A stretch of 64,000 bases of DNA from Alisma plantago-aquatica (GCA_963693085.1 OY856409.1:661539591-661603590), one strand, 5' to 3'; positions 33,121 to 47,756 are shown, numbered from the stretch's first letter. Notes: generated by a model from the sequence alone, not told the origin. Made by a program: numbers and translations.

Positions 33121-35197
33121 TGTCATTAGGCAATCCTTGTCTTTGAAATCTCCTCCTTGGTTCTTATTAGGTGAAATTACCATTTTACCCCTCATTGACT
33201 AAAATATCTTCATAGTCATCCTTTATTGTTATCTTGTATTATCTTGGGATCATTAAGTTTCTTCCCATCACTATAGTTATATCTTTATGCATATGTACTA
33301 TAGCACATGGTAGGAAATATATACATAGACATACAGATATAGTACATAATATCACTTAGGTAATACAATAGTATGGGCCACATGCATACATATAATTTAA
33401 GTGGAAAATAACCTTTTATGATTTGCAAAAGAATTAAGGAAAGTAGAATTAGGGTTTCCATCTATGAAATTTGATTTCTCCATTTATGTCCCTTAATATC
33501 CTTATCATTACTCATGATCATACCCTTTGATTTATATTCACATACTTATCTATGCACATGCTCCTTAATCTGACTTCCACTAATGAGGTGACAAAAATTA
33601 TGCTTAGGTATTTAGGGTTTATGTTGCAAATAAGCTTAAGGTTCATCACCTTTCATAGAACTAAGCATTAATTACTTACTACTCTATATTATTATGAGCT
33701 TAGGTCTAACACACGATTAGTTGAATGGAGGGGGTTAATTAGGAAGTTCCAAGCATTAAAGGTTCAAATTAGAAATCATGGCAATTATTCGTATGAAGTG
33801 ATGATTATAGGCCACATGTACACTAATTTCTAAGTTGTTGATCACTTAATAATATTCATTGGGTTTTCCCCCACTTAGTCACCCCCTGGTGAAGTATTAG
33901 ATGGTATTTCATCAATCCCTTCCTTTAATTTATGAATAGGTGTATTACTGGCATTTTGACTCAGAGGTGAATGTAACTTAGGGAAAATGAATAGTGGAGG
34001 GTCAGGTTCGTTACCTTCTCCACTTTTAGGTGTACTGGGCTACTATCCTTGACCTTGCAATGATCTATCTTGTCATGTTTGCTCCTGTATCGATTGTAGA
34101 AGCTTCAGTTGGAGGGGGAAATGGTGATATGATGTGATGGTTGGACATGAGGGGTGTTGTCATGGTGTGGTGGTGGTCGCGGCTCTATATCTTCAACGAT
34201 AGTTGGGTCAACTAAGAGGAAACTAGAGGAGGATAGAGAATGGAGTGTTTGATGCTTCTCATGTTCCCAATGCAACAGGGCAGTGCCCTTGACCTAAACG
34301 GGAAGAATGGGGAGGGCAAAGGGAAGTCTAAGGCATTGGAGGATAAGGAAACTAATAAAGAAGGGTTTACAACGACTATGGGTGTAGCAGACTTGGCCTG
34401 CGATGCCTAGGGGTATAAATAGTGGTTTACGAGGCTAGGATTCTCATTCGTTGTAGAAGAAGACTCTTCGGATATGGCTACCTAGTTGTGGGGCACGGTG
34501 GAGAATGACTAATGAGATCTACGGTCGTTTTGGGCTCTAGCAAAGAAGTAATTGTGGAAAAGGAGAGAAGAGGGTAAGGAGCTTCATGAGGTTGGTCTAG
34601 TCTTCTGGGCCTTTGAAGGATGAAGCCAACAGGCTTTGAATTGAGGAAAATCATTGAGAAATGAGGGAGAATGTTCGACTGTACTACTACATTAATGGTT
34701 GTTGGCTAGGGTTGTGAGGTTGGAGCGGGTTTAAGCCATTTTGAATAAGATTTAAGGCTCCATTTAAGCCATTTTTCAGTGAAATTTCAATAATTTATAT
34801 CTCCTAAGTTACTAGCCTTTTTGACCTGAAATTTTTCTTATGACCTTAAATTACATTAATATAAATTCTAAAAATACTAAGACCTATAACCATAATTCCA
34901 ATGGGGCTATGAAATTTATTCTCATAATGAATACAAACTTTAATATATACCTTTTAATAATTTCTTTTTATGCAATTCCAAAGTCAAGAAATGCTAATGG
35001 GGTCCACTTATACAATTGTGTGTCCTAAGTGGGATAATTACATCAAAACTAGGACAATTTGCATTTTGATGCTCAAGTTTTCTGGATATTTCAAATGGGG
35101 TGCATATTTGAGTGCAAAATAGAAAAAGAATTTCTTTTGGAGAATTATGAAACATAGTTCAATATTTAAATTTGGCACCAAAATGTAGTATGTTAAA
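33121..35197 (-). repeat. Element X left LTR, segment 3
   Basis: The first 190 bp match 52985-53165 (TACCCCTCATTGA, ATCATTAAGTTTCTTCCCATC). The rest has no clear partner in the window because the right LTR is disrupted there. It includes a G-rich, promoter-like stretch (34080-34700) without an ORF. The inner boundary is set by the purine tract on the minus strand (AAGGGAGGTGAGT, 35198-35210). The expected terminal TGTAAC has become TTTAAC. Confidence 0.72.
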
Positions 35198-35239
35198 ACT
35201 CACCTCCCTTGAAAGGGATTTCGTCCCAAAGTCTGTGCC

Positions 35240-36560
35240 TAAGAAAAAAGTTGGGGGTAAGTTTTCATCATCTCAGATTGCAGTTCTCAGGTTGCTTCCT
35301 TGAGATCACAGTGCTTCCAAAGCACCTTCACTAATTGGATAGCCTTATTCTTTAATTTTTTTGACCCTCATATCAAGGATCTTCACCGGATACTCTTCAC
35401 AGGTTAGATGTTCATGAATTTCTAGAGGTTCGATGGTCAAGACGTGAGATGGGTCATTAATGTATTTGTTTAGAATAGAGACATGAAACACATCGTCCAT
35501 TTTATCATAAGATGGAAGCAAATCTAGACTATATGCACATTCCCCAACTCGTTGAAGGATCTCAAAAGGTCTTACATGTCTAGGGATTAACTTCCTCTTG
35601 ATCTTTGACCTAGAAATAGACTTCAAGGGCTTCACCTTTAGAAAGGCTGATTCTCCCACAAGAAAACTTTTATCCACTCTAAGTTGGTCAACATACATTT
35701 TCTATCTATCTTGGGCTGGCTTCATTATTTTCTTAATCAGGTTGATCTTCTTGATATAGAATTGTAGTTCTTTAGATTTCATTAGAGACCTTTCACTCAC
35801 ATCATCCCAGTGTAAGGGTGATCTGCATGCTCTACCATATAAAGCTTCATATGGAGGCATCCCAATGTTGTCCTGGTAGCTATTTTTGTATGCAAACTAA
35901 GCCAAGGGAAGGTACTTATTCCAAGAGCCACTCCAATCCATGGCACATGAACAAAGAAAGTCCTCTAGGATATGTACCAAACACTTAGAATGTTCATCAG
36001 TCTGAGGATGATAGGTAGTGCTAATGGCAAATCGAGTACCCAATTCATCATGAACCTACTTCTAGACTCTAAAAGTGAATTTCAGATCCCTGTCAGAAAC
36101 AATCATCTTTAGAATACCATGAAAGTAGACTATCTCTCAGATATATAGCTCGGCCATGGTAGATACATTAGTCTTAGTTTTGAAGGGTAAGAAATGATCT
36201 AACTTTGTGAGTCAGTCAATGATGACCCAAACTGCAGCAAGCCTTGCTTCATCTTCAGGAATCTAGTGGAAAAGTCCATTGTAATCTTATCCAATTTCTA
36301 TTCAAGAATTTTGAGGGGTTGCAAAAGGCCTCTTGGTCTTTGATACTCAATTTTTACTTTTTGGCACGTCAGACATCTAGACACAAATTCAACTATGTCA
36401 TTTTTCATGTTCTTCCACCAAAATGAGCATTGAAGGTTCTTCTACATCTTCATCATTCCAGGGTGGATAGAATATTTGGAACAATGAGATTCTTTTAGAA
36501 CTTTATCCCTCAAGTTAGAAACATTAGGCACCCAAAGTCGTTGATGAAAACAGATAGCTC
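35240..36560 (-). pseudogene. Element X integrase and chromodomain
   Basis: Read right to left: an HHCC region (H...IHPG...CLTCQKVK, near 36370-36480), a core with FLPFKTK, a D-R-D triplet and AISTTYHPQTDEHSK (near 36000-36050), then a C-terminal region open over 35345-35698. That region closely resembles G1's (HVLTIEPLEIHEHLT against HVLTIDPLDIHENLT). The chromodomain near 35240-35340 keeps LVKVLWKH...KEAT. The TWE tryptophan is a TGA stop at 35287-35289. Many stops and shifts are present. X and G1 are clearly the same clade. Confidence 0.85.
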
Positions 36561-36573
36561 CGTCTAAGCCTAT

Positions 36574-38345
36574 CTACATCTCTATCTGGGGCTTATCTAC
36601 TAGTTTCATGACTTCTTCTAATTCAAGACTAGTCTTTTGGGCTTCGATGATCTCAAGAATCCAACTAGGAGTAACTGACAGACTAGAAATTTTGACTTGT
36701 AGTTCAGAGTTGCTTTCAGGTTTCCATTCTGTAAGTGTATTCAGATTTTTCCACTCAGTCAGCCTCATGGCCGCACATGTTGCAACTTTCTTTCTACTCA
36801 TGACATCTGCGACTACGTTGGCCTTTCTAGGGTGATAAGAGATTATAAAATCATAGTCATTCATGTACTTTACCCATCGACATTTTCAAAGTTTTAAATC
36901 TTTATGTGTGAGTAGGTACTTGAGGCTCTTGTGGTTAGAGAAAATTATAAATTGTTTGCCATAGAGATAAATCATAGATAATATCTACAATCTTGGGATC
37001 ATAGTGGGACAATTTGCTTCATTTAGCTTGATCCGTCGTGATCCATATGATATCACCTATTTATCTTGCATGAAGACAGAACCCAGAACATGTCAGGAGG
37101 TTTCAGTGAAGACTTCATAGCTCTTTCCTTCAATGGGTAAGGTCAAGATTGGAGCAAAGGTGATGCACTCTTCTACCTTTTAGAAGCTAGTTTCACATTC
37201 TAGTATCCATACAAATTTTGCATCTTTTCTGATTAGCTTGGTCATAGGGAGAGAGATTGTTGAGAAGTTCTGAATGGATTGTTGATAGTAGCCTACCAAG
37301 CCTATGAAGCTTTGAATCTTAGAATGATTGCAAGACACTTGCCATTTTTAAATAGCTTCAACTTTTACAAGGTCCAAAACTATATGACTCATAGAGATAA
37401 CATGCCTTAGAAACATTACTTCAGATAGTTAGAATTCATACTTTGAGAATTTTGCACATAATTGATGCTCTCCGAGTGTATTCAACACAATCCTCAGATG
37501 TTCCCAATGTTGCTTGAGTGTCTCAAAATATACGAGGACATAATCGATGAAGACCACAATAAAAGAATCCAAGTGAGGTTTGAAGACCCTGCTCATGAGG
37601 TCCATGAAAGTAGCATGGGCATTAGTTAGCCCAAAAGGCTTAACAAGATATTTGTAGTGCCCATATCAAGTGTAGAAAGTAGTTTTTGGGATGTGTGTTT
37701 CCTTGATCTTTGCATCCGCTATAGAGGTCAATCTTAGAGAAGACTGTAGCTGACTTTAGTTGATCAAAGAGGTCATCAATCCTCGGTAGAGGGTATTAGT
37801 TCTTGACTATGATTTGGTTCAACATGAGATAGTCGATGCACATTTGCATGGATCCATCTTTCTTCTTGAAAAAAAGGAAAGGTGCACACCAAGGTGACAC
37901 ATCAGGTCTAATAAAACATAGATCTAGGAGTTCTTGTAATTGCTTCTTCAGTTTTGTCAGTTCTGTCGGCACCATGCCATATGGGGTTTTTGAGATGGGG
38001 GTTGTTTTGGGTAGAAGTTCAATGTTAAACTCCACCTCTCTTTATGGAGGGATTCTAGGGACTTTGTCAGGGTATTCCCTTACAAATCTATATCTTCAAT
38101 CCATAAATGTTCCTTCTTTGTCACTATCACCACCAAGAATGCTCTGCATTATGAAATTATCAATTTCTGGGCCTTCCTTGCTGATATAAGGATTTTATCA
38201 TATTTTTGACATCCTGTGACTACAAATTGTTCACCTTTAGGGTGGACAAGGATAACTTTCTTCTTACCATATAAAATCTAGGCTTGGTAAATGGAAAACC
38301 AGTCCATTCCCATGATGATGTCAAAGTCAACCATGTCGAGTAAGA
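36574..38345 (-). pseudogene. Element X protease - RT - RNase H
   Basis: The protease tail DFDIIMGMDWF is visible near 38285-38335. The RT has [19 protein letters not shown] and [20 protein letters not shown] (37796-38035). The catalytic FIDD box reads FIDY: the codon at 37540-37542 encodes Tyr in place of the second essential Asp, so this RT would be inactive regardless of its stops. RNase H remnants include a degraded YTDAS-like TETS motif and FSNHKSLKYLL. The RNase H end (ISYHPRKANVVADVMSRKK) is open over 36574-36864. Confidence 0.85.
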
Positions 38346-38621
38346 TAAGATTAATGGGAAAAAATTTCCCAGAGATAGAGATGTCTATTGGGAGAATTTA
38401 TGGCACATGTATTTCACATGTCCACTAGGGGTGTTGATATTCTGAATAAAGTGCATATAAGTTGTCTCCAATTTTAAAACTTATACTAGTGATACAGATA
38501 TGAAAGAATCAATGGACCTAGAATAAAAAAGAGCCTTCATAGATTGGCCAATAATAGAAACCATACCTTCAATAACATCATTGTTGTTTGTAGCCTATTC
38601 AGTAGTCATAGCAAATAATCT

Positions 38622-39759
38622 TCAAATATGTTTCTTGGTAGGCTTTGACTTTTTATTATGGTAGTTTTTCCTCGGGGTCGAGTTGTTAGGAGGATTACCT
38701 TGGTGGGGATGAGCATTATTTGACCTTTGAGCTTCAGTGCACTCAATATGGTGATGTCCAGGTTTGAAACAATTGTACCAGAGAGGAGTGGGATGATAAC
38801 AGTCCTTAGAGTGTTTCTTGCCATAGTTGTGATAGAAGGGATGGGTCCCTTGAGTGGGACACACAACAACATGAGGAGGCTTGTTTCGATTGCCTTTGTT
38901 GTAGTTGTCATTGTTGCTATGGTGATGGTTGTTGTTGTAGCAATGTCGACCATTGTTGTTGGAGTGATGTTGATGCCCTCCATGGTTTTTATTGTTTTTA
39001 TTTCTTGGGGGTGTAGAATATCCATCCTCCTAGTGGTGCATCTCAGTAAATTGTGCCTTGGACACCAGTTGCTCGAAGGTGAGTGGAAATTGTGAAGCCA
39101 AGCTATCATTCAAGTGCTTATTGAGCCCTTGCATAAACACTTGTATCTTCCTTTGCTCGGTAACACTGATTGTATGCCTCTCTAAAAGAGTGAAACGAGT
39201 AAGAAGTCAGCTACGGTGTCATTCCCCTACTGTTCTGAGTTAAATTTTACTTCTTTCGTGATCAACATTGATTGGGGAATGTAATACTGTCGGAAAAACA
39301 TTAGGAATTCCTCCCAAGTCATTGTGATAGTTACCTCTGGCTAAGTGTGGGTCAGATTTTACAACTATACCTTCATAGAGCCTTTAAGGACAAAGGTTGC
39401 ATACTTCACCCATAGGTTCTTAGGACAACTCATACCCTAAAGGATAGCTTGGGTGGCTAGAATTCAAATTTTCATCTTTCTCGACTATTTTCCTTCCATT
39501 CTCACCCATAAATTCATATGGTTTCAACTTGATGAAGTCGGTGATGGTCAGTTCCCTGGGACCGATATTCTTTTCAAATAAGACCCTTCATGGTTGTCCA
39601 CATAATGGACTGAAGTTGGGCTACTTGGGTGGCAGGATCAACCTTGGGAATGGGAGACCCTCCAAAGCACTCTGGGGAGGGGGTCTTGTACTTCTTATGG
39701 GATGATGATCCCCTCTTCTTCTTTGATCTCTTATACTGATCATCATAATCGAACAACAT
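38622..39759 (-). pseudogene. Element X gag
   Basis: A start is plausible at ATG 39757-39759 (MLFDYDDQYKRSKKKRG, basic). The middle is frame-shifted. The C-terminal nucleocapsid part (38622-38864) contains WYNCFKPGHHHIEC, a zinc knuckle in which the first Cys has become Trp, followed by a basic Asn/Pro/Lys-rich tail. It corresponds to the poorly preserved knuckle of G1. Confidence 0.75.
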
Positions 39760-39857
39760 ATGTTTCCTATAGTATGATAGAGAGAGAGAGAGCAGGTGTT
39801 AATATAGGGTCTCACAAGCTATTCTAGAGTGGAGCAAAGAAGATGACAATTGTTGAT

Positions 39858-39870
39858 GGCTTTGATACCA
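39858..39870 (-). promoter_or_regulatory. Element X primer binding site
   Basis: The minus strand reads TGGTATCAAAGCC, an initiator-Met-type primer site with one change (GAGC to AAGC), five bases inside the right LTR. A (GA)n run at 39780-39792 lies in the leader. Confidence 0.75.
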
Positions 39871-39875
39871 TTTCA

Positions 39876-40516
39876 TGTGATGACATACTTTCCAAACCAT
39901 GCGTACATAATATGATATTCAACATTCTCAATAACATCAAAAATATGGAACATAGCATTTGTTTACTCGACATACATAAGATAATGGAAAAGAAAGAGTA
40001 ATGTCCACATTAGGGACTACATCATCATGCAAAGAAAGATAAATGTAATATGCCACACAAAGGGCACCTTTCCATGCTCCTAGCCAGATCTTAGTACTTC
40101 ACAGCAAAAGACTAGAAATGAGCATGTCCTTCTGTCCATGCAATATTCCAGAGGGATAAACAATCCACAAGATGTACCAAGAGAAAATGGGTCATTATTT
40201 CTGGTACTACATTCTTATATTAAGCTATTTGCAATATATAGGTACTAATTATGATTCAAGGTAATGTCAAAACTAGGCAGTAAATATCTGGCGGACTATA
40301 TTTATCAAAGGATGGAGATATTTTGATATTTGTTCCACAAGCCTATGCAAAATGGTTCAATATATCAAGTTATCAAAATGTTTGGAAAAGTCAACTATTA
40401 AATATTAGGATTTTAGAACTATCATATCATTTCCTTCAAGGGATACAATGCATTATATTCAATCATATATGAGAAAACAACTGTGAGCATAATTACTATT
40501 TTAACCAGTCGACTGA
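39876..40516 (-). repeat. Element X right LTR, segment 1
   Basis: Starts TGTGATGACATAC next to the primer site. It matches 9006-9460 and the first part of 15772-16003. It is interrupted at 40517 by the LARD-like element. Confidence 0.78.
40512..40516. repeat. LARD target site duplication ACTGA (left)
   Basis: ACTGA directly before the TG of the LTR, repeated at 52591-52595 after the final CA. Confidence 0.9.
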
Positions 40517-43500
40517 TGTGAGAACCTGTTACACTAAACAAGATTACTCAAAACATAAAGCACAATTGATCACTAATTAATCACATACCCAAAAATATGG
40601 GTAAATTAAAATCGATTTCAACATCAACACCTGCTTAGAAACATTTGTATAAGAGCCCAACATCTTTCTTTTATCCATACTATGCCAAGAATTGGATACA
40701 AATTGTTCTATTGCCTTAGCCACAACATATATACACATAAGAACAATATTTGCATATGCCACACAAATAAGAATTAATACGCTAACAAAAGTCTGATTCA
40801 TTTGAAACACCATATACATACTTTTCATGCCCGAACCTGAGAGTACAAGGATGACTCTAGGACACACTAGACATCTAATTAAATTTCTCATAAATTCATT
40901 ACTATAGCTCCTTTTTCTGCCACATGTTTGTTTTCGTCACTTCCGATTACCTAAAAAATGTAACGAACCACAAGGGTGAGACCCATGTCCCAGAAAGAGA
41001 TATAACTTCCAACAACACTTATTGATTATAACATTTTAAATAGTAGATAACTAAGTAGTGGGAGTATTTAATAATCAATTGAACAGATTGAACAGTTCAA
41101 GTATACTATACAGATTAAGCAAATCATCTTAGCAACAAGTATGATCATCAATGCATATATAGATAAGAAATAAATCCATTTCTCTGGATAGATATCTACT
41201 CAAATATCATCCAATTGTATCTAATAACAATCATTATCAATAATCTGACTATCATCATATTCCTTGCTAACAACACAAGTAATCTAGTAGCATAAGCATC
41301 CCTGACATCATGAATATGTCTAGTAACATAACATGGCTATCAATATTGGCATCTCAAATAAAGGGAACAGATCTATACCATAAGTAGAACTAACATCATA
41401 ACACAATGAACTACATAGGCATGATTAGCAGTTTAAGCATTTCTAATTACATAGGCATGGCTAGAAATATTAAACATAGCCAACAGTAGCATCTTAACCA
41501 TTAGTGTTAGTATATTTGGCAACATAAGCATGTTTACAACATGAGAATAACTACATCATAAGCATATCTATTATCTCTTATTGTACAATACACGATCTCA
41601 GTGAAAAGAAAGCAAACAAGGGTTATCATCCAATATGAAGCATTGTGTATAACCCTAAACAGATATGTTACACAACTATCTTACATCTTTTATTATGCCA
41701 TGAGGAATTTGAGGATATCACTCAAAATCCAACTGACCACTGCTAAGTTGAAATCAGTACCATACAATATCTAGGAAGAGCCAGACTCCTAAGATCTTCA
41801 TTGCCCCCGATCAGTACGGGTCTGCCACAACGACACATAAGGTCAAGCTGCTAACAGCCTAGTCCGTCCTCGGTACATGTCATGACACTAGTGACAGGAG
41901 GTGGGTACACATACCCTACCATCCGAGGTACAACCACAATTGTCCTCTAATCTCGTCACATATATAATCATTGAGACACGACTAAAATCGTTCTCAAACT
42001 GAGGGCTAGGTATGACCACAGTCATCCTCCCTAAACACTTGAATTTAGTATGACAAGCACCCCACATACTCAATAGTATGCACTCTAAGTTTCCCTTGGG
42101 AATACTCATTTCACCATCTGGCAAGTTCTGACACTCATATGGATGTATGGCACATGGCACTACATGATTGGAGTTTCACTTGATTAGTTATGCCAATTAG
42201 GTGAATTAAGGCTGCATCAAACAAGTGGACATACAAACCCTAATTCACTTCTAAAAAGCATATAAATATCACAACTACAAAAGATATAAAACGTGTGAAA
42301 CATAATTTCTCATCTCACCATCACATGGTACTATTCACTTGCCATTCATGAGACCACACTAGTCATCATACTATCACAAGATATAAATCCTTTTCACAAT
42401 ATCACAGGGTATCAACCCTTATCAACACAAGAGGGTTAGACCTCATTTAGGGATCAACCATCCCCAAAGGTCATCAAGACCATCATACTATTCCCTACAA
42501 GATCATCATTATCATTCCATGCCTTATACCAAGGCTCAACAACATCACCTACATATAATACACCATATCAACACAATATTGCATTAATGAGCTAGGAGAT
42601 ATTCATATACAATCATAGCAGGGTTATATCAACATTAAGAACATTCCTTTATTACATCAACATGCAAGGAATAGATATGATTAACCCTCATCATATTCAT
42701 AATGCACATGTTTAGCATAAGAAAGTATCAATAATGTGGCTATGATAACCACAAATTAACAAATTAAGGTTATGATCATATTAAGGAGGTTATTCCACCA
42801 TCATTCCATCATATAAGAATGTTAAACATGAATACTCATCTTTATCTATTTGCATTAGAGTTAGGTTCAACAAGATAAATGATATTAATGTTACTAATCA
42901 TCACTTATACCCAAACCCTAACTCACGACACCCCCATTGGACCATGGATGCATAAGGTGAAGCATCACCATTACATTCCATACCATTATCAAGTATGAAC
43001 CCACACATAAATCAAGGTGTAACCATCAGGTTATAGCATACAAGGGTTTCAACAACAATAACAAAGTACTCCATAATTGTATTAGTCATTCAAGGACTAT
43101 TCATACCCAATTACCATCATTTAGTTATATTAAAGCTAGGTATAACAAGCTATACCTCATTAGGGCTAAATATCAACACAATTGGGTTATCATCCCTTAT
43201 ATTCATATGAGTGAATAGGTAAGACTACCTTATTAAGGGTAACCCTCCATTTGTTCCATCATCATTCAACCCATATCATTATACCATAATGTCACCCAGA
43301 ACCATTGGATGTTTAAAAGGTAAGACCATTGATTGTTTACATAAGTAAACACCTTGGATAAACCAACTATGAAGTCCTTGATTTTTTCTCTAGAAAGAGT
43401 CACCATATAACCCTATACATCCCTTGATTAACAACACAAAAAGTTCCATTGAGAGTAGGGTAAAACCCACAATTGATTGTTCATTTAAAACAAGCCATCC

Positions 43501-45343
43501 ATTGTCAACAAGTAAGCTCCTTAAGTTGATCATATAAAGGAAACCATCTAAATCACATGATTAGGACAAACATATTACATTAGCCATAATTCCACTTTAT
43601 TGGTGGAATAAACATTAGATCTTGACCATTGGGTCAAGTTCATATGTTAAAACTATCAATTACAGTATAGGTCTGATCATTGCATCAAGTGTCCCAAAAA
43701 ACCATTGGTCTAAGGATTAATTGATGATAAAAATACAATGCTTAACTCAACATAGGTTGTAGAGACCTGATCCATAATCATTAGTGATCATTAAATCACC
43801 ATAGGTTGTTAGATCAACACTATATTCATTAATCAACATCAAATATTAAGCTAATGTCATCATTGATTGATAACATCAGTAGGGTACTTAATGGTTGATC
43901 ATTAAACATTTAATTGATCCAAAACCTGACCTAAGGGGGTGACCATAGGTTTTCACCATCATCTGAAACCTTTGATCTCAACCATCAGTTGTCATGAAGA
44001 CAACACCATAGGGTTGTTGCAATGGTACCATCATCGGGTCATGGGTTTATAGAAGAAATTAGCTTTAAACCCTAAAATTGACCATTGGTTGATAGGTGCT
44101 TAGCACCATAGGTTGTCAAACCAACCTGATCCAAGTCATATTATACCTTAGTAATAATGTAAAAATGATCACAGGTTCATATATAACTAAAATCAGAATA
44201 GGTAACATTATAAAAATTGAAATCCAAGTCAAGCATAGCTTTTTAGTGCATGACTCATCATTTTCAAGCAAGAGCATGAGCTAGCAAGCTTATGGTAAGC
44301 AATAAACATGAAGAAAGTTATAAAACTTGCCTCTAATGAGAAGATAAACTCCCACACATAAGAAAACATGAGAAGGTAGGGTAGAAAATCCAATCATAAG
44401 CTGTGAACTCGTCCATCTAGCACCTTTCTTCATCAAATGAGCAAACCTTAAGCATAAGGAGCAAGAAAGGTAGGGTTTTAGAGATTTAAAGCAATTTCTA
44501 CCATGGAACAACAAGGTTCCAACCTGGAGGAAGGTCTAAGGAAGGATAATAGAAAGATAAACGGAGAAGAAAGGAAGAAAACAACTTGCCTTAGTCAAAA
44601 TCCCTAGAAGATGACCTTGGAAACCCTAGGTAGGGCTAGATGGAGCTTTAGGAGACCTTCTTCTCCAAAAAGAGGTTGTCTTCTACCTTAGAGCACTTGG
44701 TTATGCAGAAAAACAGAGTGGAGTCGTTGATACAGGTTAGAGGAAAGAGAAATCAAGCAAAGTTTCGTACTTTGGGCAAGGAAGAGGTAAAAATAGCCCA
44801 TGGATAAGGATGGAAGTAAGCATGAGGTGTAAAGGTAGCTTCCCCATGTGTCTATGGCCTTAAACTATTAAGAATATACAATCACACACACAAGAAGCTC
44901 GTCCACTGTACATATAGACCTGCTTAGCTTTCCTTTGTTGAATTTCCAAGCCAATCAAATAATTCATTAGTTGATAGCTACTAAAGGTAGCTCATCCGTG
45001 AAGGGGTAAACCCTAAAATACCCTTGGATAAAACACCTTCAAACCAAGGATTAAATAGGTGCACCATGGATAAAAAATCTCAAGAATGATGATAGAATAT
45101 CTAAGGAATATAATGAAATTAATAAATTGCAAAGAAAACCTTTCAATTAGGTAAATTGTAGAAAAGTCCAAAATGTGCATAAAATTGCATAACTTGCTCA
45201 AACCGTGTCTAAATTGGACCAAATTTGAAACTTAAGCTTGTCTTATGGTTTCAAAGCATATAAAAAGGTTATATTAGGGTTATAAGAATTTAATTATAAT
45301 AATTAAGCTTATTCAACTCATTAAGCTAGTTTAGGGTCTTACA
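40517..45343 (-). repeat. LARD 3' LTR (element sense)
   Basis: 4827 bp, TGTGAGAACC...GGTCTTACA on the plus strand, colinear with 47757-52590 with substitutions throughout and few indels. In element sense it begins TGTAAGACCC. The stretch 45130-45330, read on the minus strand, aligns with G1 LTR 16260-16445. Confidence 0.92.
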
Positions 45344-47756
45344 ACTATAAACCCCTAACATGGATTTTGCCCCCAAAATCCAAGGTAAACAAAGATGGGT
45401 ACTTCCTTTGCACCTCATCCTATTACTGTCACATGGTAACTTACATATCATGGTGATGTCACATCCATACATATCTCCTCTTGGGTTAGCACAAAAACAC
45501 CCACCAAAGAAGACATTCTCAGTATGGAATGTAGAAACTTATCGTGTGATCTGTACAACTCTAGTAGTAATGCTCAACTTTAAATTATAGCTATCATCCT
45601 AAAATTGTATCTGTTGTATCAACACATTACTCAAAAGTCATACTCATTGGCTCTTATCAAACATAGAACATTATGTATCTCTTATCATATGTAACCTTAC
45701 AAGGTTTCATCTCTATGCTCCTTTAATGGTTGTTGTAATTAACAACTCAATCAACCATGTAGGAATCCCCTTATTTTCAAGAATTATGAGGAATATGTTT
45801 TTGGAGGATTCTCCAATCATCTCAATGGTATACTGACCATCTATTTGGTTGAAGAATCATACACTTGTCTACAACCATTAACAAATATAACTTCCTGATT
45901 TACCTTGTTAGGAGTAGAACAATGACACTGTCTTCATCTTATCAAGATTCACATAACATACTTAACAAAGGTATCATAACTCCAAGAGGATACTCTAGTC
46001 AACCCCCAACTCACTCTTGCTAGAATGGTCACACATAAGTATAGTTACTTCAACATTCTTAAGGTTTAGCAAAGATATTGACCATGTTACTGACCATCTC
46101 TGGAATACTTTGAGATGTCATCATTCAAAGATTGCTACAACTTGTAAGACATGACCTGAACACTCTGTTCCTCCTATTCATAAATCCTATTGGTACTTTG
46201 GTTAGTCTAAAGGACATAACTATAAACTCATCACGGTCATGTAACTTATGTCATCCACTCTAACTCTTATGCATTGATATTTGATCCTAGGTTTATATTA
46301 AAGGAACACGGTAGCACATGTATATTGATCAACAAACCATCTATCCTTGATAGTGGTCTTGCCAAACTATCACTAGACCATACACAACATTATAATCACT
46401 TTTGTTTTTCCTTCCAAACAACATTTAGAGGGTCATCATCAACTCTCTCTCTCTCTCTCTCTAAGGGAGAGGAATACTTGGAATGTTCATTTAATAAACA
46501 TCTCCAACATTTACAAATTTCCCATACTGTTGATACATCTTGGATACTAGGATTCATTACCTTGGTATCCACCTCATGTGCTATAAGGAACTCACATCCT
46601 TATCTCATCTACTTTTACCAACATAACAAATATCAAGAAATATAAGGGAGTCTTCCTAATTATTGGAAGGCTCAAAAGCAAACTCATCACAAACTTTATG
46701 ATCTTGGAACCATAGTCCATGCAACCTTATGCTATAATAAGCTATCCACCCTCATGTTTGCAGCGAATCCACATGTACCAAGTGGCAATGATCCACTTGA
46801 AAGATGTGCCCTAGAAAGGAAAGACACAAAGGGAAACACACTTCCCATACCATAGCAACATTGTTCAAGGGTCACTAGCAAAAGGGTAGCCAATTCTATT
46901 TTCATTATGCGAGTTACAACTTCTTATGTATCATTTTACCCTTTTCATTTTGGGTTCCTTGCCATTAGCATAGAAATCATCATGATTAACATATCTCATT
47001 ACTCCTTCGTTGATGACTATTTATCACACTTGGGTATGTTCTCTTATTTTATTATGTTTTTCAACCACTTATCAATAGGTAAATCATCATATTCTACATT
47101 TTCTTCATTAAACATGGATCATCTGCCTTAATTTCTTTCACATGCTATTCTAATTTTACATTAACACTTTCTTACACACATAGGTTGGTCTGAGATTAAT
47201 TTTGGTTCCACCTTATTCCTTTGTCATTGTTCCCATTTATCTTCTCATTGTGTACTTGTTATAGGAGTTCTTTCCATCTTATGTGGATTTCATACCTTGA
47301 TTCACTTTATAAGCATAGATTATCTGTCTTTTACTTTATTATCTTCTTGCATCACATCTTCAAGAACTCCTCTTTTTCTAATTTGTATTCAGATTTAGTT
47401 TCATGGTGTTATATCTTTCTCTTATAGTTACCAAACATTCAAGTTTTGATGGATTATGATGCAATACTCACCTTCATTAAGGTAGGATTGAGATATTCAT
47501 ACCATGATTTCTTACTCATTATGCTCTTTAGATTGTCTCAAAATGACTACTTGATTAGAGTAATCAGAAAGATAACAATCTAAGAGTTCCATACTTACCT
47601 TTCTTTAATAATTGAATACCTGGCCAGGGCACCCAAATACTGAGATTAAGTAGTATGCACCATATTTTTATGTCATATTCCTAATTTTGACATCATCCTA
47701 GTCCTAAGTTCTAGTGTCCCTGTAGACTCAGTGAACCTAAAGCTCTGATACCAACT
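45344..47756 (-). other. LARD internal region, non-coding
   Basis: 2.4 kb between the LTRs. It starts (minus strand) with the primer site at 47742-47753 and ends with a purine-rich TTAGGGGTTTATAGT just before the 3' LTR. No ORF longer than about 120 codons and no gag or pol motif on either strand. A (CT)n run lies at about 46443-46462. It presumably carries only packaging and dimerisation signals. Confidence 0.75.
47742..47753 (-). promoter_or_regulatory. LARD primer binding site, initiator-Met tRNA
   Basis: The minus strand reads TGGTATCAGAGC, three bases inside the 5' LTR. Identical to the G1 primer site. Confidence 0.9.

Noticed and set aside
34840..35028. Small ORF near the end of the X LTR
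   Set aside because: Asn/Ile-rich translation of AT-rich DNA, no homologue visible in the window.
41888..42160. 90-codon Cys-containing ORF in the LARD LTR
   Set aside because: The sister copy (49158-49394) begins at a different point and diverges freely. No conserved start or domain.
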